In this document: piece by piece, positions 40,716 to 49,229 of the stretch | Numbering within the stretch: the stretch's first letter is position 1 | Layout of the letters: every line of letters starts with the position of its first letter | DNA from: Arcanobacterium phocae | GTDB lineage: Bacteria > Actinomycetota > Actinomycetes > Actinomycetales > Actinomycetaceae | Direction of reading: 5' to 3' | DNA: 64,000 nt | NCBI RefSeq assembly: GCF_018913465.1 | Contig: NZ_JABAPM010000002.1 | Coordinates: 1-64,000 of the forward strand | Made by a program: the position numbers and the translations under genes | Notes under the pieces: model-generated | The model's database searches: none | Told to the model about the DNA's origin: nothing | The model's input: only the letters and a program-made list of their open reading frames with translations

Positions 40716-41900
40716 TCAGTGATGGAAGAACCGAACGCCATTACAGACCATGACGATGTTGTGGTCGTTACATGAGTCAATAACTTCATCGTCGCGGATT
40801 GAGCCACCAGGCTGGACTACATAGGAGACACCGCTACGCACGGCTCGCTTAATGTTGTCGGAGAATGGGAAGAACGCATCGGATGCTAGGCTTACCCCGG
40901 ATTGTGCGGCTAAAAATTCGCGTTTTTCGGTCTCCGTTAACGGCTGTGGACGGGTGACGAAATAGTTTTCCCAGATGCCCACAGCGCACACATCTTCTTC
41001 ATTGTGATTGATATAGCTGTCAATCACGTTATCTCGCGTAGCTCGCCCAAGGTCTGGTTTAAACTGCAACCCGAGCACTTTTGGATGCTGCCGCAAAAAC
41101 CATGTATCGGCTTTATCGCCAGCGAGTCGTGTGCAGTGAATCCGAGATTGTTGACCTGCCCCCACGCCAATTGCTTGACCTTGGTATGCGTAACATACCG
41201 AGTTCGATTGAGTGTACTTGAGGGTAATTATGCCAATCAACAGGTCAATCCTGTTTGCTGCTGGAAGATCCTTATTCGTTGTGACAACGTTCGCTAATAA
41301 CGATTCGTCTACTGTGAGGTTGTTGCGATGCTGGGAGAAAGTAATACCAAAAACATCTTTGGTCTCAAGCGGCGCTGGTTCGTAATCTGGATCTATCTCA
41401 ATCACGGTATAGTTACCGTTGCGCTTACTTGACAAGATTTCCAGAGCCTCAGGCTCGTATCCAGGGGCAATCACGCCGTCCGATACTTCGCGTTTGATGC
41501 AGCGTGCCGTAACTACATCACACACGTCACTCAAGGCTACGAAATCACCGAATGAGCACATCCGGTCAGTACCACGTGCCCGAACATAAGCACACGCGAG
41601 TGGCGATTCGTCGAGCCCATCGACGTCATCAACGAAGCACACCTTTTTCAGGGTTTCAGATAACGGCTGGCCAACAGCGGCCGACGTCGGAGAAACATGT
41701 TTGAACGACGTCGCCGCCGGCAAACCAGTTGCTACTTTCAACTCGCGAACTAGTTGCCAGCCGTTGAGAGCATCAAGCAGATTGATATACCCGGCCTTAC
41801 CGTTGAGCACCCGCAGCGGTAGCTCTTGTCCGTCCTTCATGGCGATGTGTGCCGGCTTTTGATGAGGATTATTTCCGTATTTTAGTTCTAACCGATTCAT
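40716..41900 (-). CDS. purH: AICAR formyltransferase lacking the IMP cyclohydrolase domain
   Basis: Formylates AICAR to FAICAR with 10-formyl-THF. The 394-residue protein corresponds only to the C-terminal half of ordinary bifunctional PurH, beginning LKYGNNPHQKPA. The catalytic Lys-His pair is K67-H68 in SFKHVSP. The missing cyclohydrolase activity is probably supplied by the PurO-like protein encoded just upstream (ATGA overlap). This split form is familiar from Clostridia and is not the usual actinobacterial arrangement. Confidence 0.9.
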   Translation of the reverse strand: MNRLELKYGNNPHQKPAHIAMKDGQELPLRVLNGKAGYINLLDALNGWQLVRELKVATGLPAATSFKHVSPTSAAVGQPLSETLKKVCFVDDVDGLDESPLACAYVRARGTDRMCSFGDFVALSDVCDVVTARCIKREVSDGVIAPGYEPEALEILSSKRNGNYTVIEIDPDYEPAPLETKDVFGITFSQHRNNLTVDESLLANVVTTNKDLPAANRIDLLIGIITLKYTQSNSVCYAYQGQAIGVGAGQQSRIHCTRLAGDKADTWFLRQHPKVLGLQFKPDLGRATRDNVIDSYINHNEEDVCAVGIWENYFVTRPQPLTETEKREFLAAQSGVSLASDAFFPFSDNIKRAVRSGVSYVVQPGGSIRDDEVIDSCNDHNIVMVCNGVRFFHH

Positions 41901-42598
41901 GCGTGGACCTCGTGCTTATTGATTATCGACATCGTGGTAATGGTGTGTGTTTCTAAATCAAGAGTGGCTTCTAGCAATGAGACTTTGAATTCCGGATTGA
42001 TCGCATCCCAGATCTTTCGCCCCAGCCCATCTTCATAGTCAAACTCGACTGGCTCGCCAGAAAAGCTTGGGAGCGGCTGACCGTCGTCGTGGTACGTATG
42101 AATACAGTGCCCGATGCCACGCACGTACGGATAGTGAAAATCAAAATGTACCGATTGCTGGCCAGTACGATCCGCTGCCTTAATAACGTGCATCGAATAC
42201 GCATCTGGTTGTGTAACGAGGGAAATACGCGGAGTGAAATTTGGTGCATCTGGTTCGCATTCGCGTTCGCTAAGAGACTCCGCCGGTAATAAGCCATCAA
42301 TTAAACCACTGTAAATCGTCGCGGTTTGGTCACCATTAGTGAAAATATGTGTGGTTCCAGAATAGCGATAGATAGGATAAATAATCAGGCTAGGATCTGC
42401 CATCTGTGACTCATCGTAAGCCTGGGTACGCACTACATCGCCGTCGTCAACAAAAATCCGGTTCTGGCTATTCATGCTCCTACCCATGATGAAATAAACG
42501 ATCGTTGCGGTCTTTCCATCCGGCGAAGCAGCAAGGACAAGAGTACGCCCCGGATATGTTTTGTTTCCTAGGTAAGAAACAATAGATCTAGTTGTCAT
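41897..42598 (-). CDS. purO: PurO-type IMP cyclohydrolase
   Basis: Predicted to close the ring of FAICAR to give IMP, the last step of purine synthesis. The 233-residue protein matches the IMP cyclohydrolase-like family known from archaea and some Firmicutes: SYLGNKTYPGRTLVLA, YFIMGRSMNSQNR and a mid-protein DGLLPAESL region. I use the ATG at 42598, one base after the purN stop, rather than a longer reading within purN. It overlaps purH by four bases, and together the two replace a bifunctional PurH. Confidence 0.82.
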   Translation of the reverse strand: MTTRSIVSYLGNKTYPGRTLVLAASPDGKTATIVYFIMGRSMNSQNRIFVDDGDVVRTQAYDESQMADPSLIIYPIYRYSGTTHIFTNGDQTATIYSGLIDGLLPAESLSERECEPDAPNFTPRISLVTQPDAYSMHVIKAADRTGQQSVHFDFHYPYVRGIGHCIHTYHDDGQPLPSFSGEPVEFDYEDGLGRKIWDAINPEFKVSLLEATLDLETHTITTMSIINKHEVHA

Positions 42599-42599
42599 A

Positions 42600-43211
42600 T
42601 CAGTTACCTGCAATTTCTTTGGATAGTTGTTCGATGACACGCGGATATATGATGTGCTCAACTTCTGTCAGGACCCGCTTTTGCACGTCCTGTGGAGTAT
42701 CAGTTTCGTAAACCGGAACTGTTTCTTGCGCCAAAATCTGACCGCCGTCGCAAACCTCGGTGACGTAATGGACGGTTGCACCAGAAACCTTCACCCCGGC
42801 TGCTACCACGGCTTCGTGGACTTTCAGCCCGTAGAATCCTGGTCCGGAAAACGCCGGGATAAGAGAGGGATGAATGTTGACAATTCGATTCGGGTATCGG
42901 TCTACAACCTGTTTACTCAGAATATTCATGTATCCGGCAAGAACAATCAGATCGATCTGATATTGATCAATTATTCGGCTCAATGCATCGTCAAACTCTG
43001 CTTGGGTTGCAAAATCTTGACGCCGTATGACGTCTACCGGCACACCTGCTTCGCGAGCGCGAGTTATTCCGTACGCCTGAGAACTGCTACTGATAACAAG
43101 TGCTACTGTGCCGTGGGCTAGAGCGCCAGTTGCTGCTGCATCAAGAATTGCTTGAAGGTTACTGCCGTTACCAGAGATGAGAACCGCTATGCGCGCTTTG
43201 TTATGAGTCAT
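42600..43211 (-). CDS. purN: Phosphoribosylglycinamide formyltransferase
   Basis: Transfers the formyl group of 10-formyl-THF to GAR, 203 residues. Motifs: AVLISGNGSNLQAI at the N-terminus, catalytic NIHPSLIPAF, and GATVHYVTEVCDGGQILAQ with the essential Asp. It overlaps purM by 11 bases. Confidence 0.94.
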   Translation of the reverse strand: MTHNKARIAVLISGNGSNLQAILDAAATGALAHGTVALVISSSSQAYGITRAREAGVPVDVIRRQDFATQAEFDDALSRIIDQYQIDLIVLAGYMNILSKQVVDRYPNRIVNIHPSLIPAFSGPGFYGLKVHEAVVAAGVKVSGATVHYVTEVCDGGQILAQETVPVYETDTPQDVQKRVLTEVEHIIYPRVIEQLSKEIAGN

Positions 43212-44262
43212 AGCCGGCTCCGTCTATCTCTACCAGCGTGTTGGACCGGACTACCTTCCCTAAAACATAGGCGTGTTCGCCGTGTTCGCCGAGGATTTCT
43301 ATAGTTTCTTGGACGTTGCGTGGATCGACGACGCACGTCATCCCAACGCCCATATTGAACGTATTGAACATATCGTGGTTATTGATCTTCCCAATGCGCT
43401 GAATCAGAGAGAAGATCGGAAGTATTTCGACGTCGTTATAGTTGATAGCAACGCCCAAACCGTTCGGTAGACTCCGCGGAATATTCTCGTAAAACCCGCC
43501 ACCAGTGATATGAGCTAATGACTTTACAAGTTTTTTCTCAAGTAGCTCAGTAACTGGTTTGACATAGATTTTCGTGGGAGTCAATAACACTTCGCCCAGG
43601 CTTTGCCCTAATAGTTCATCGTAGGTTTCCTGTAGTGCCTGCGCATTATCGATCTGAAACACTTTGCGGATGAGCGAAAAACCATTGGAGTGCACACCGG
43701 AACTCGCGATCGCGATAACAACATCGTTTTCTTGCACGTTGGATTTATCAAGAATCTCTTCCTGGTCAACGATCCCGTTGCAAGAACCCGCAAGATCGTA
43801 TTCGTCTACTGGATAGAATCCTGGCATCTCCGCAGTTTCACCGCCTACCAGTGGGATATCCGCTTGTATGCACCCTTCGGCGATTCCGGCAACAATCTTT
43901 TCGATCTTGGCTGGTTCGTTCTTTCCGCAGGCAATGTAATCGAGGAAGTTGATTGGGCGCCCTCCAACGCACAGCACGTCGTTGACGCACATCGCTACGC
44001 AGTCGATGCCAACTGTGTCATGTTTATCCAGTAAGAAAGCAAGCTTAAGTTTGGTTCCAACGCCATCAGTAGCGGAAACGAGAACTGGGTTTTCCATATC
44101 CAAGCCGCCCAGTGGCAGTAAGCCGCCAAAGCCCATATGGTCGAAGCTCCCTTGGCCCTTCATCGTTTGTTCTATATGTTTGTGGATTCTTTCTACAACC
44201 TCGTATCCGGCTTCAATATCGACTCCGGCATCTTTATATCGTTCTGATTGTGAATCGCGCAT
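43201..44262 (-). CDS. purM: Phosphoribosylformylglycinamidine cyclo-ligase
   Basis: AIR synthetase, 353 residues. YKDAGVDIEAGYEVVERI, the SATDGVGTKLKLAF segment, DCVAMCVNDVLCVGGRP and GGETAEMPGFY are typical. I place the start at the ATG at 44262, three bases after the purF stop; the longer reading runs inside purF. Confidence 0.94.
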   Translation of the reverse strand: MRDSQSERYKDAGVDIEAGYEVVERIHKHIEQTMKGQGSFDHMGFGGLLPLGGLDMENPVLVSATDGVGTKLKLAFLLDKHDTVGIDCVAMCVNDVLCVGGRPINFLDYIACGKNEPAKIEKIVAGIAEGCIQADIPLVGGETAEMPGFYPVDEYDLAGSCNGIVDQEEILDKSNVQENDVVIAIASSGVHSNGFSLIRKVFQIDNAQALQETYDELLGQSLGEVLLTPTKIYVKPVTELLEKKLVKSLAHITGGGFYENIPRSLPNGLGVAINYNDVEILPIFSLIQRIGKINNHDMFNTFNMGVGMTCVVDPRNVQETIEILGEHGEHAYVLGKVVRSNTLVEIDGAGYDS

Positions 44263-44264
44263 GG

Positions 44265-45689
44265 TTATTCTTTTCCGCTCCAGCAGTAGGTACAAAGTTT
44301 GTCTGGGTGTAAGCCAATAGCTTTGATGATTCCGTCTAGGGTTTGAAACTCGATTGTGTCAAAGTTGAAGCGCTCCGCTAACTCAGCACGTAATCGTTTG
44401 CCACGTTCGGAAGTTGGATCAGCGTATTCGTCAATATGTTCTAACCCTTCGGGTCCTTCGAGCTGGTTGATGATCCGACGCGTAATGAGGTCATTTTCGC
44501 TGGTACTAACGGAGAAGTTCAGATATTTACACGTGTGCATCATGGGCGGGCACGCACTTCGCATATGTACTTCTTTGGCACCGTTTCCTTTGAGAAATTC
44601 CACTGTCTCCCGTAGCTGGGTGCCCCGGACGATTGAATCATCGACAAACAAAATATTCTTGCCATTGATGAGTTCCTTGATCGGTACCTGCTTCATTTTT
44701 GCTATCTCGTTACGCGAACCTTGCAGGTGCGGCAGAAAACTACGAGACCACGTAGGAGTGTATTTGATATAGCAGCGGGCAAATCTTACGTTTGATTTAT
44801 ACGAATAGCCCATTGCGTGCGGGGTACCTGAATCTGGCACCCCACACACATAATCGAGACGATCAAACAGATGCGGATCAGATTCGTTATCTGCAAGGAT
44901 TTCTCCATTACGGTTCCGCATCATTTCGACATTGATGTTTTCGTATGTCGATGTTGGGTAACCGTAATAGTTCCACAAGAACGAACAAATCTTCATCTCG
45001 TTTTGAGGCGGTATGAGTTGCTCAACGCCGTGTGGAAGAATCTTGACAACCTCATTTGGTCCAAGCTCACTCACATAGTGATAGCCCAGTTTTTCAAATG
45101 AGAATGACTCAAAACTAACGGCGTAACCGTCGTCGTCCTTGCCAATAATCATTGGCAAACGCCCTAGTCTGTCACGACCGATGATCAAGGAACCGTCATC
45201 TAACAATACGATTAGATTGCATGACCCTTGTACTCGACTCTGGACATAGTTGATGCCGTCGTGGAACGTATCTTTCGTATTGATAAGTGCAGAGACCACC
45301 TCGGTAGGGTTGATCCGACCGCCACTCAAGGCGTTAAACATCGGACCTTTTTCAGCCAAAAGTTCAGCACTCAACTCGTCAATATTCGTGATTGCCCCAA
45401 CAACGCACAAAGCATATGTACCAAGATGGGAAGACATAATGAGCGGCGACGGAGCATCATCAGCAATACAGCCGATTCCTGCCTGTCCTCGCACGTGTTC
45501 CAAGAATTGTGCAAATCGCGACCGAAACGAATCTTTTTGAATATTATGAATCTCGCGCTGGAATCCGTCGTGGGTATTCCACAACACCATTCCGGCACGA
45601 TAATTACCCAAATGACTGTGGTAATCGGTGCCGAAGAAAATATCTTCTTGCACATCTCGTATCGACGTCGAAGCAAACAGACCGCCCAT
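44265..45689 (-). CDS. purF: Amidophosphoribosyltransferase-like protein with degenerate glutaminase site
   Basis: By position and fold this should be the PRPP amidotransferase that makes phosphoribosylamine, 474 residues. The phosphoribosyltransferase half is intact, with the PRPP loop ILFVDDSIVRGTQLRE at 346-361. The N-terminal Ntn-hydrolase half is altered. The protein starts MGGLFAS, with no Cys nucleophile. GIGHVRYPT of normal PurF is GIGCIADDA (71-79), HNGNLTN is VVGAITN (96-102), and the TSDSE aspartate is not recognisable near 122-130. No upstream in-frame Cys start exists because purC ends 4 bases away. It may use free ammonia or a partner. Similar variants occur in Clostridia and Bacteroides. 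Confidence 0.85.
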   Translation of the reverse strand: MGGLFASTSIRDVQEDIFFGTDYHSHLGNYRAGMVLWNTHDGFQREIHNIQKDSFRSRFAQFLEHVRGQAGIGCIADDAPSPLIMSSHLGTYALCVVGAITNIDELSAELLAEKGPMFNALSGGRINPTEVVSALINTKDTFHDGINYVQSRVQGSCNLIVLLDDGSLIIGRDRLGRLPMIIGKDDDGYAVSFESFSFEKLGYHYVSELGPNEVVKILPHGVEQLIPPQNEMKICSFLWNYYGYPTSTYENINVEMMRNRNGEILADNESDPHLFDRLDYVCGVPDSGTPHAMGYSYKSNVRFARCYIKYTPTWSRSFLPHLQGSRNEIAKMKQVPIKELINGKNILFVDDSIVRGTQLRETVEFLKGNGAKEVHMRSACPPMMHTCKYLNFSVSTSENDLITRRIINQLEGPEGLEHIDEYADPTSERGKRLRAELAERFNFDTIEFQTLDGIIKAIGLHPDKLCTYCWSGKE

Positions 45690-45693
45690 GAGC

Positions 45694-46392
45694 TTAGCCT
45701 TCGATACCTGCGAAGAACAGCTTATTCAACTCAAGCGGTGCGATATATTCGCCATTTTTGTATACGCGCATATTCCCGGAAGCAATCTCATCAATAAGAA
45801 TGACTTCACCGTTCGCATCGTAACCGAATTCGAACTTGATATCGTACAAGTCCAAGCCACGATCAGCCATTTCATCAGCGACGACGCGGGTAATATCCTG
45901 CGTCATTTGCTTGACTGCATCGTATTGTTCGGCACTCATAACTTCTAATGCAACAAGGGCGTCCTTTGTTACCAAAGGATCGCCCTTCTCATCGTTCTTA
46001 AAAGTCATTTCAACGTAGGCTGGAAGGTCAGCACCAGGTTCAACGTATTCGGAATAACGACGATAGAAGCTGCCTACGGCCTTGTATCGGCAAATTACTT
46101 CTAGGCCTTTGCCGAAAGGAGTGGCAGGAATAACTTCCATTGTTGTCTCGTCAAAATTGCTGGAAACAAAATGCGTCTTGATCCCTTTTTCCTGCAAAAT
46201 CTTGAAAAACAAAGTTGTCATTTTTAGATTGATCGCGCCGACGCCCGCGATAGATAGACCAACCGCGTTTTCGCCCGGATCAAATACACCGTCTTTGCCA
46301 GTAACGTCATCTTTGAATTTCAGTTCATAATGACCGTTTTCTAGCTCATAAACGTTCTTTGTCTTGCCAGAGTAGACCAGTTTATTTGTCAT
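45694..46392 (-). CDS. purC: SAICAR synthase
   Basis: Phosphoribosylaminoimidazole-succinocarboxamide synthase, 232 residues, joining CAIR and aspartate. [13 protein letters not shown] at the N-terminus and [16 protein letters not shown] near the end are the usual markers. It lies 15 bases downstream of purE and 4 bases upstream of purF. Confidence 0.94.
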   Translation of the reverse strand: MTNKLVYSGKTKNVYELENGHYELKFKDDVTGKDGVFDPGENAVGLSIAGVGAINLKMTTLFFKILQEKGIKTHFVSSNFDETTMEVIPATPFGKGLEVICRYKAVGSFYRRYSEYVEPGADLPAYVEMTFKNDEKGDPLVTKDALVALEVMSAEQYDAVKQMTQDITRVVADEMADRGLDLYDIKFEFGYDANGEVILIDEIASGNMRVYKNGEYIAPLELNKLFFAGIEG

Positions 46393-46407
46393 CTGTTTTC
46401 CTTAGTT

Positions 46408-46914
46408 TTAGTTGTGGTGGGTGACTGAATAGGTATGCGATATCGCAGAGTTTTTTTCGAGAACTTTCTGACTATCTTCCGCACGTTGAGTACGCAGATG
46501 CTGGGTAAGAGTGTCATTTTCGACAGCTAAAATCTGGCATGCCAGAATCGCTGCATTCTTCGCACCGTTAATCGCAACAGTCGCAACCGGAATGCCGGGA
46601 GGCATCTGGACGGTGGAAAGCAATGCGTCCATGCCGTCAAGATTTGCTGATGCACACGGGATACCAATAACTGGTAAGACCGTGTTTGCTGCGATAACAC
46701 CAGCAAGATGTGCAGCCATACCAGCTGCTGCGATGATTACCCCATAGCCGTTATCTTTGGCTGTTTGAGCAAATTCAATAGCCTCTTGAGGAGTACGATG
46801 AGCAGATAAAACGTTGACTGTGAAATCAACTGGGGTTTGTTTGAGATAAAGGATTGCTTTTTCGATGATCGGTAGATCACTGTCACTTCCCATGACCAGA
46901 GCAATTTTTCTCAC
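46408..46914 (-). CDS. purE: 5-(carboxyamino)imidazole ribonucleotide mutase PurE
   Basis: First gene of the operon, 168 residues. [18 protein letters not shown], the active-site SAHRTP and GMAAHLAGV are present. I choose GTG at 46914 because GGAGGG lies 5 bases upstream; the longer reading would extend into the attenuator hairpin. No purK is found in the window, so whether this enzyme acts as a class I mutase with a distant PurK or as a class II carboxylase is open. Confidence 0.93.
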   Translation of the reverse strand: MRKIALVMGSDSDLPIIEKAILYLKQTPVDFTVNVLSAHRTPQEAIEFAQTAKDNGYGVIIAAAGMAAHLAGVIAANTVLPVIGIPCASANLDGMDALLSTVQMPPGIPVATVAINGAKNAAILACQILAVENDTLTQHLRTQRAEDSQKVLEKNSAISHTYSVTHHN

Positions 46915-46930
46915 GAGCCCTCCAGATATT

Positions 46931-46963
46931 AAAAATGGGCACATTCCTACAAAGAATGTACCC
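46931..46963 (-). terminator. Intrinsic terminator in the purE leader (riboswitch expression platform)
   Basis: On the minus strand GGGTACATTC (46963-46954) pairs with GAATGTGCCC (46946-46937) and is followed by ATTTTTAA. It ends 17 bases before the purE start. Its 5' arm shares GGGTAC with the last conserved block of the aptamer, so ligand binding and terminator folding should exclude each other. Confidence 0.9.
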
Positions 46964-47030
46964 AGACGGACGATCACGATCCCTTGGCTCCATGTTGTTA
47001 ATTCAACTTAAAACCGCCAGTTACCAAGGT
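46958..47030 (-). promoter_or_regulatory. ZTP (pfl) riboswitch aptamer of the pur operon
   Basis: On the minus strand: P1 CCTTGG (47029-47024) and CCAAGG (46987-46982); the conserved loop block TAACTGGCGG (47023-47014); a P2 hairpin GTTTTAA/TTAACAAC; TGGAGC just before the P1 3' arm; then CCGTCTGGGTAC (46969-46958). These correspond to the CUGGCG, GGGAGC and CCGCCUGGGC blocks of ZTP riboswitches. ZTP riboswitches raise expression when ZMP/ZTP accumulates, and this operon contains purH and fhs, typical ZTP regulon members. Recognised by eye; a covariance-model search would settle it. Confidence 0.83.
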
Positions 47031-47111
47031 GGTTTCACCTTAACAACGGAACCACATGACCGTCCAGAAAAACTCTAAAGTCTCTCATATAATGGAACGA
47101 AAAGTCTCATA

Positions 47112-47134
47112 AATGTTTCATATACTGAAACATT
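47112..47134. promoter_or_regulatory. 9-bp palindrome between the SDR gene and pur leader
   Basis: AATGTTTCA and TGAAACATT are perfect inverted arms with a 5-base centre. They overlap the SDR stop codon and lie about 40-60 bases before the likely pur transcription start. This could be an operator or an AT-rich terminator; no good T-run follows. Confidence 0.4.
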
Positions 47135-47954
47135 ACCCTCGGGTTTGTCTAAGACTCTTATTGAGAAAATAGTCAAAAAGTGTGGTTGGCAATATCGACC
47201 GAAGCATTAAAATAGGGCGGGCCCCACTGACCGCATATCGTATTTTCGGGCGTGCACTATCCACGGCAGCAACAATCGCGTTTGCAGTGCGATCTGGCCC
47301 ATCGGCATGCTCGTAACTTTTCACGAACGCAGATTTAAAACCCTCCACCTGGTCAAGGTAGGCATCGCCATGTTTAACACGATCAACGACTTCCATAGCA
47401 CGATCTAAAAACTCGGTTTGCACCGGGCCAGGCTCAATAATAGATACGTTGATATCAAAGCGTTTCACTTCGTTCCGCAAAGAATCGCTCAACGCTTCCA
47501 CGGCATGCTTCGACGCCGAATACCAGCCACCCATCGGCAACGCCACCTTACCGACTACCGAAGCAACATTGACAATGCGGCCTTCACCCGCATCGCGCAT
47601 GTACGGTAGGACAGCTTTTGTCACTCTCATAAGCCCAAACACATTTACCTGGAATTGCCGTTGAGCTTCATCCAGGCTCACGTTTTCCAGCATACCGAAG
47701 CCGCCATACCCAGCATTATTAACTAAGCCATAGATACCGCCATGAGCTTCAATAATCGTGCGAATACCTTGTTCGACGTCGTCATCACTAGTAACGTCTA
47801 TACGCAACAGATGCGCGCCCTGCTTTTCCAAGCTGGCCATCCGTTCTACGCGACGCGCAGCCGCATACACCACATATCCACGGCTCAACAATTTCTCTAC
47901 TGCCAGCTTGCCAAATCCGGAGCTAGCCCCAGTTACCAGAACAACCCTTGCCAT
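47133..47954 (-). CDS. SDR family oxidoreductase
   Basis: Classical short-chain dehydrogenase/reductase of 273 residues, substrate unknown. TGASSGFGKL is the dinucleotide-binding motif near residues 8-17, NNAGYGGFG follows, and the catalytic Ser (VNVASVVG) and Y-x3-K (YSASK) are present. RRVERM after the second strand suggests NADP preference. The ATG at 47954 follows a GTG one codon earlier; neither has a strong ribosome binding site. It lies upstream of the pur leader on the same strand, with a hairpin between. Confidence 0.88.
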   Translation of the reverse strand: MARVVLVTGASSGFGKLAVEKLLSRGYVVYAAARRVERMASLEKQGAHLLRIDVTSDDDVEQGIRTIIEAHGGIYGLVNNAGYGGFGMLENVSLDEAQRQFQVNVFGLMRVTKAVLPYMRDAGEGRIVNVASVVGKVALPMGGWYSASKHAVEALSDSLRNEVKRFDINVSIIEPGPVQTEFLDRAMEVVDRVKHGDAYLDQVEGFKSAFVKSYEHADGPDRTANAIVAAVDSARPKIRYAVSGARPILMLRSILPTTLFDYFLNKSLRQTRG

Positions 47955-48020
47955 CACTTAGCCATCTTTTCTATCGGTTTTCAGATAGTCTACCGGCAGG
48001 GCTTCAGCTTCGTATCACAG

Positions 48021-49229
48021 TTATGCCAGCAACGTAACAATTTCCATATGATGGGTATGAGGAAAGATATCAAAACCGTTCATAGATAGTACACGTCGCC
48101 CAGTATTCATTAGCGTCGCCACGTCGCGTGCAGCTGAGGCCGGATCACACGAAACCAGCACAATGCGACGAGCACCGCTATGCCCAATCTGATCTGCCAG
48201 TCCGATTCCTAAACCATGGCGAGGCGGATCTGCAACAATCACATCAGCGTTGAAATCAGGCAATTCGTTGCCTAATTGCTGTGCACGCGCCTCAGCCCAC
48301 GGCATGCCTGCAAGATTCTTCTTGGCATCTGACGTTGCCTGCGCCGACCCCTCGATACCTAAGAATTTGCCTTGCTTTGTTGCAGCCCGAGCAAGCGGGA
48401 CAGAAAACAAGCCGGACCCAGAAAAAAGTTCTAACACACGATGTCCAGGCTGCACTGCTGAACGCGCAACCACTTCACGTTGCAATACCCCGGGAGCTCG
48501 GAAATGCACCTGCCAAAATCCGTCTGCAGCTACGTTGTACTCATAAAAGTCACGCTTGCCAGCAACTGTTTCTGAAACATGATAGTCAGTTCGGACCCGT
48601 GGCGAGGAGTACACCTTGCCGTCACACACTGCGACGTTCTCACCCGTTGACGGAGCAACAAAGCGCACTCGTTTACCTGGTTTAAAAGTCGAATCCCAAT
48701 TATGACTAAAAATCAGCTCAGCTAAATCAGGTACCACTAACGGCAATGTATCGATAGGAATAAGATCGTGAGATTGCTCTTTATGCATGCCGAAGCCGTG
48801 CGCCATCTTAATCAAATCAACCCGGGTACGGGTCTGCCACCCATCAGTGCTGTCGATACCAGTAATTGCTGGTTCAACCCTTGCTTCCGCAAGATGCTCT
48901 TGTAGCTCAATCCCGCCAACACGCCGAATTGCAGTACGTAACACCGACGTCTTTAATTCACGTTGATACTCGAGCTCAACATGTGAAAAATCAGCAGCAC
49001 CAGTAGCCCCAGCTACACCTTCACTCCAAGTTGGCAGGATCCGGTGGTTACTCGGAACTATAACGTCACGGACGATTCCACGTGCCCACTTAGCCCGCTC
49101 TTTTGTTAGTTCTACCTCAACAGTCTCACCTGGCAAAGCGCCACGAACGAAAACGACACGTTCGTCATCGCGGGCCACCCCCAGCCCGCCGTGCGCAATA
49201 TCGGTAATTTCAAGGTTAAGGTTAGACAT
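48021..49229 (-). CDS. TRAM-domain class I SAM-dependent RNA methyltransferase (TrmA/RumA family)
   Basis: Predicted 5-methyluridine methyltransferase for tRNA or rRNA, about 402 residues. The N-terminal TRAM domain runs from ITDIAHGGLGVARDDERVVF. The methyltransferase core has LELFSGSGLFSVPLA, DPPRHGLG and the catalytic Cys in LVSCDPASAARD. Four-cysteine cluster motifs found in RumA are not evident. The ATG at 49229 overlaps the end of the APC permease gene and follows GGGGAA, so the two are coupled. Same pairing in other actinobacteria. Confidence 0.88.
   Translation of the reverse strand: MSNLNLEITDIAHGGLGVARDDERVVFVRGALPGETVEVELTKERAKWARGIVRDVIVPSNHRILPTWSEGVAGATGAADFSHVELEYQRELKTSVLRTAIRRVGGIELQEHLAEARVEPAITGIDSTDGWQTRTRVDLIKMAHGFGMHKEQSHDLIPIDTLPLVVPDLAELIFSHNWDSTFKPGKRVRFVAPSTGENVAVCDGKVYSSPRVRTDYHVSETVAGKRDFYEYNVAADGFWQVHFRAPGVLQREVVARSAVQPGHRVLELFSGSGLFSVPLARAATKQGKFLGIEGSAQATSDAKKNLAGMPWAEARAQQLGNELPDFNADVIVADPPRHGLGIGLADQIGHSGARRIVLVSCDPASAARDVATLMNTGRRVLSMNGFDIFPHTHHMEIVTLLA

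Noticed and set aside
46978-47060. T-box or guanine riboswitch in the purE leader
   Set aside because: No T-box AGGGTGGNACCGCG core in the right strand and no purine-aptamer TATA loop motifs; the ZTP blocks explain the leader better.
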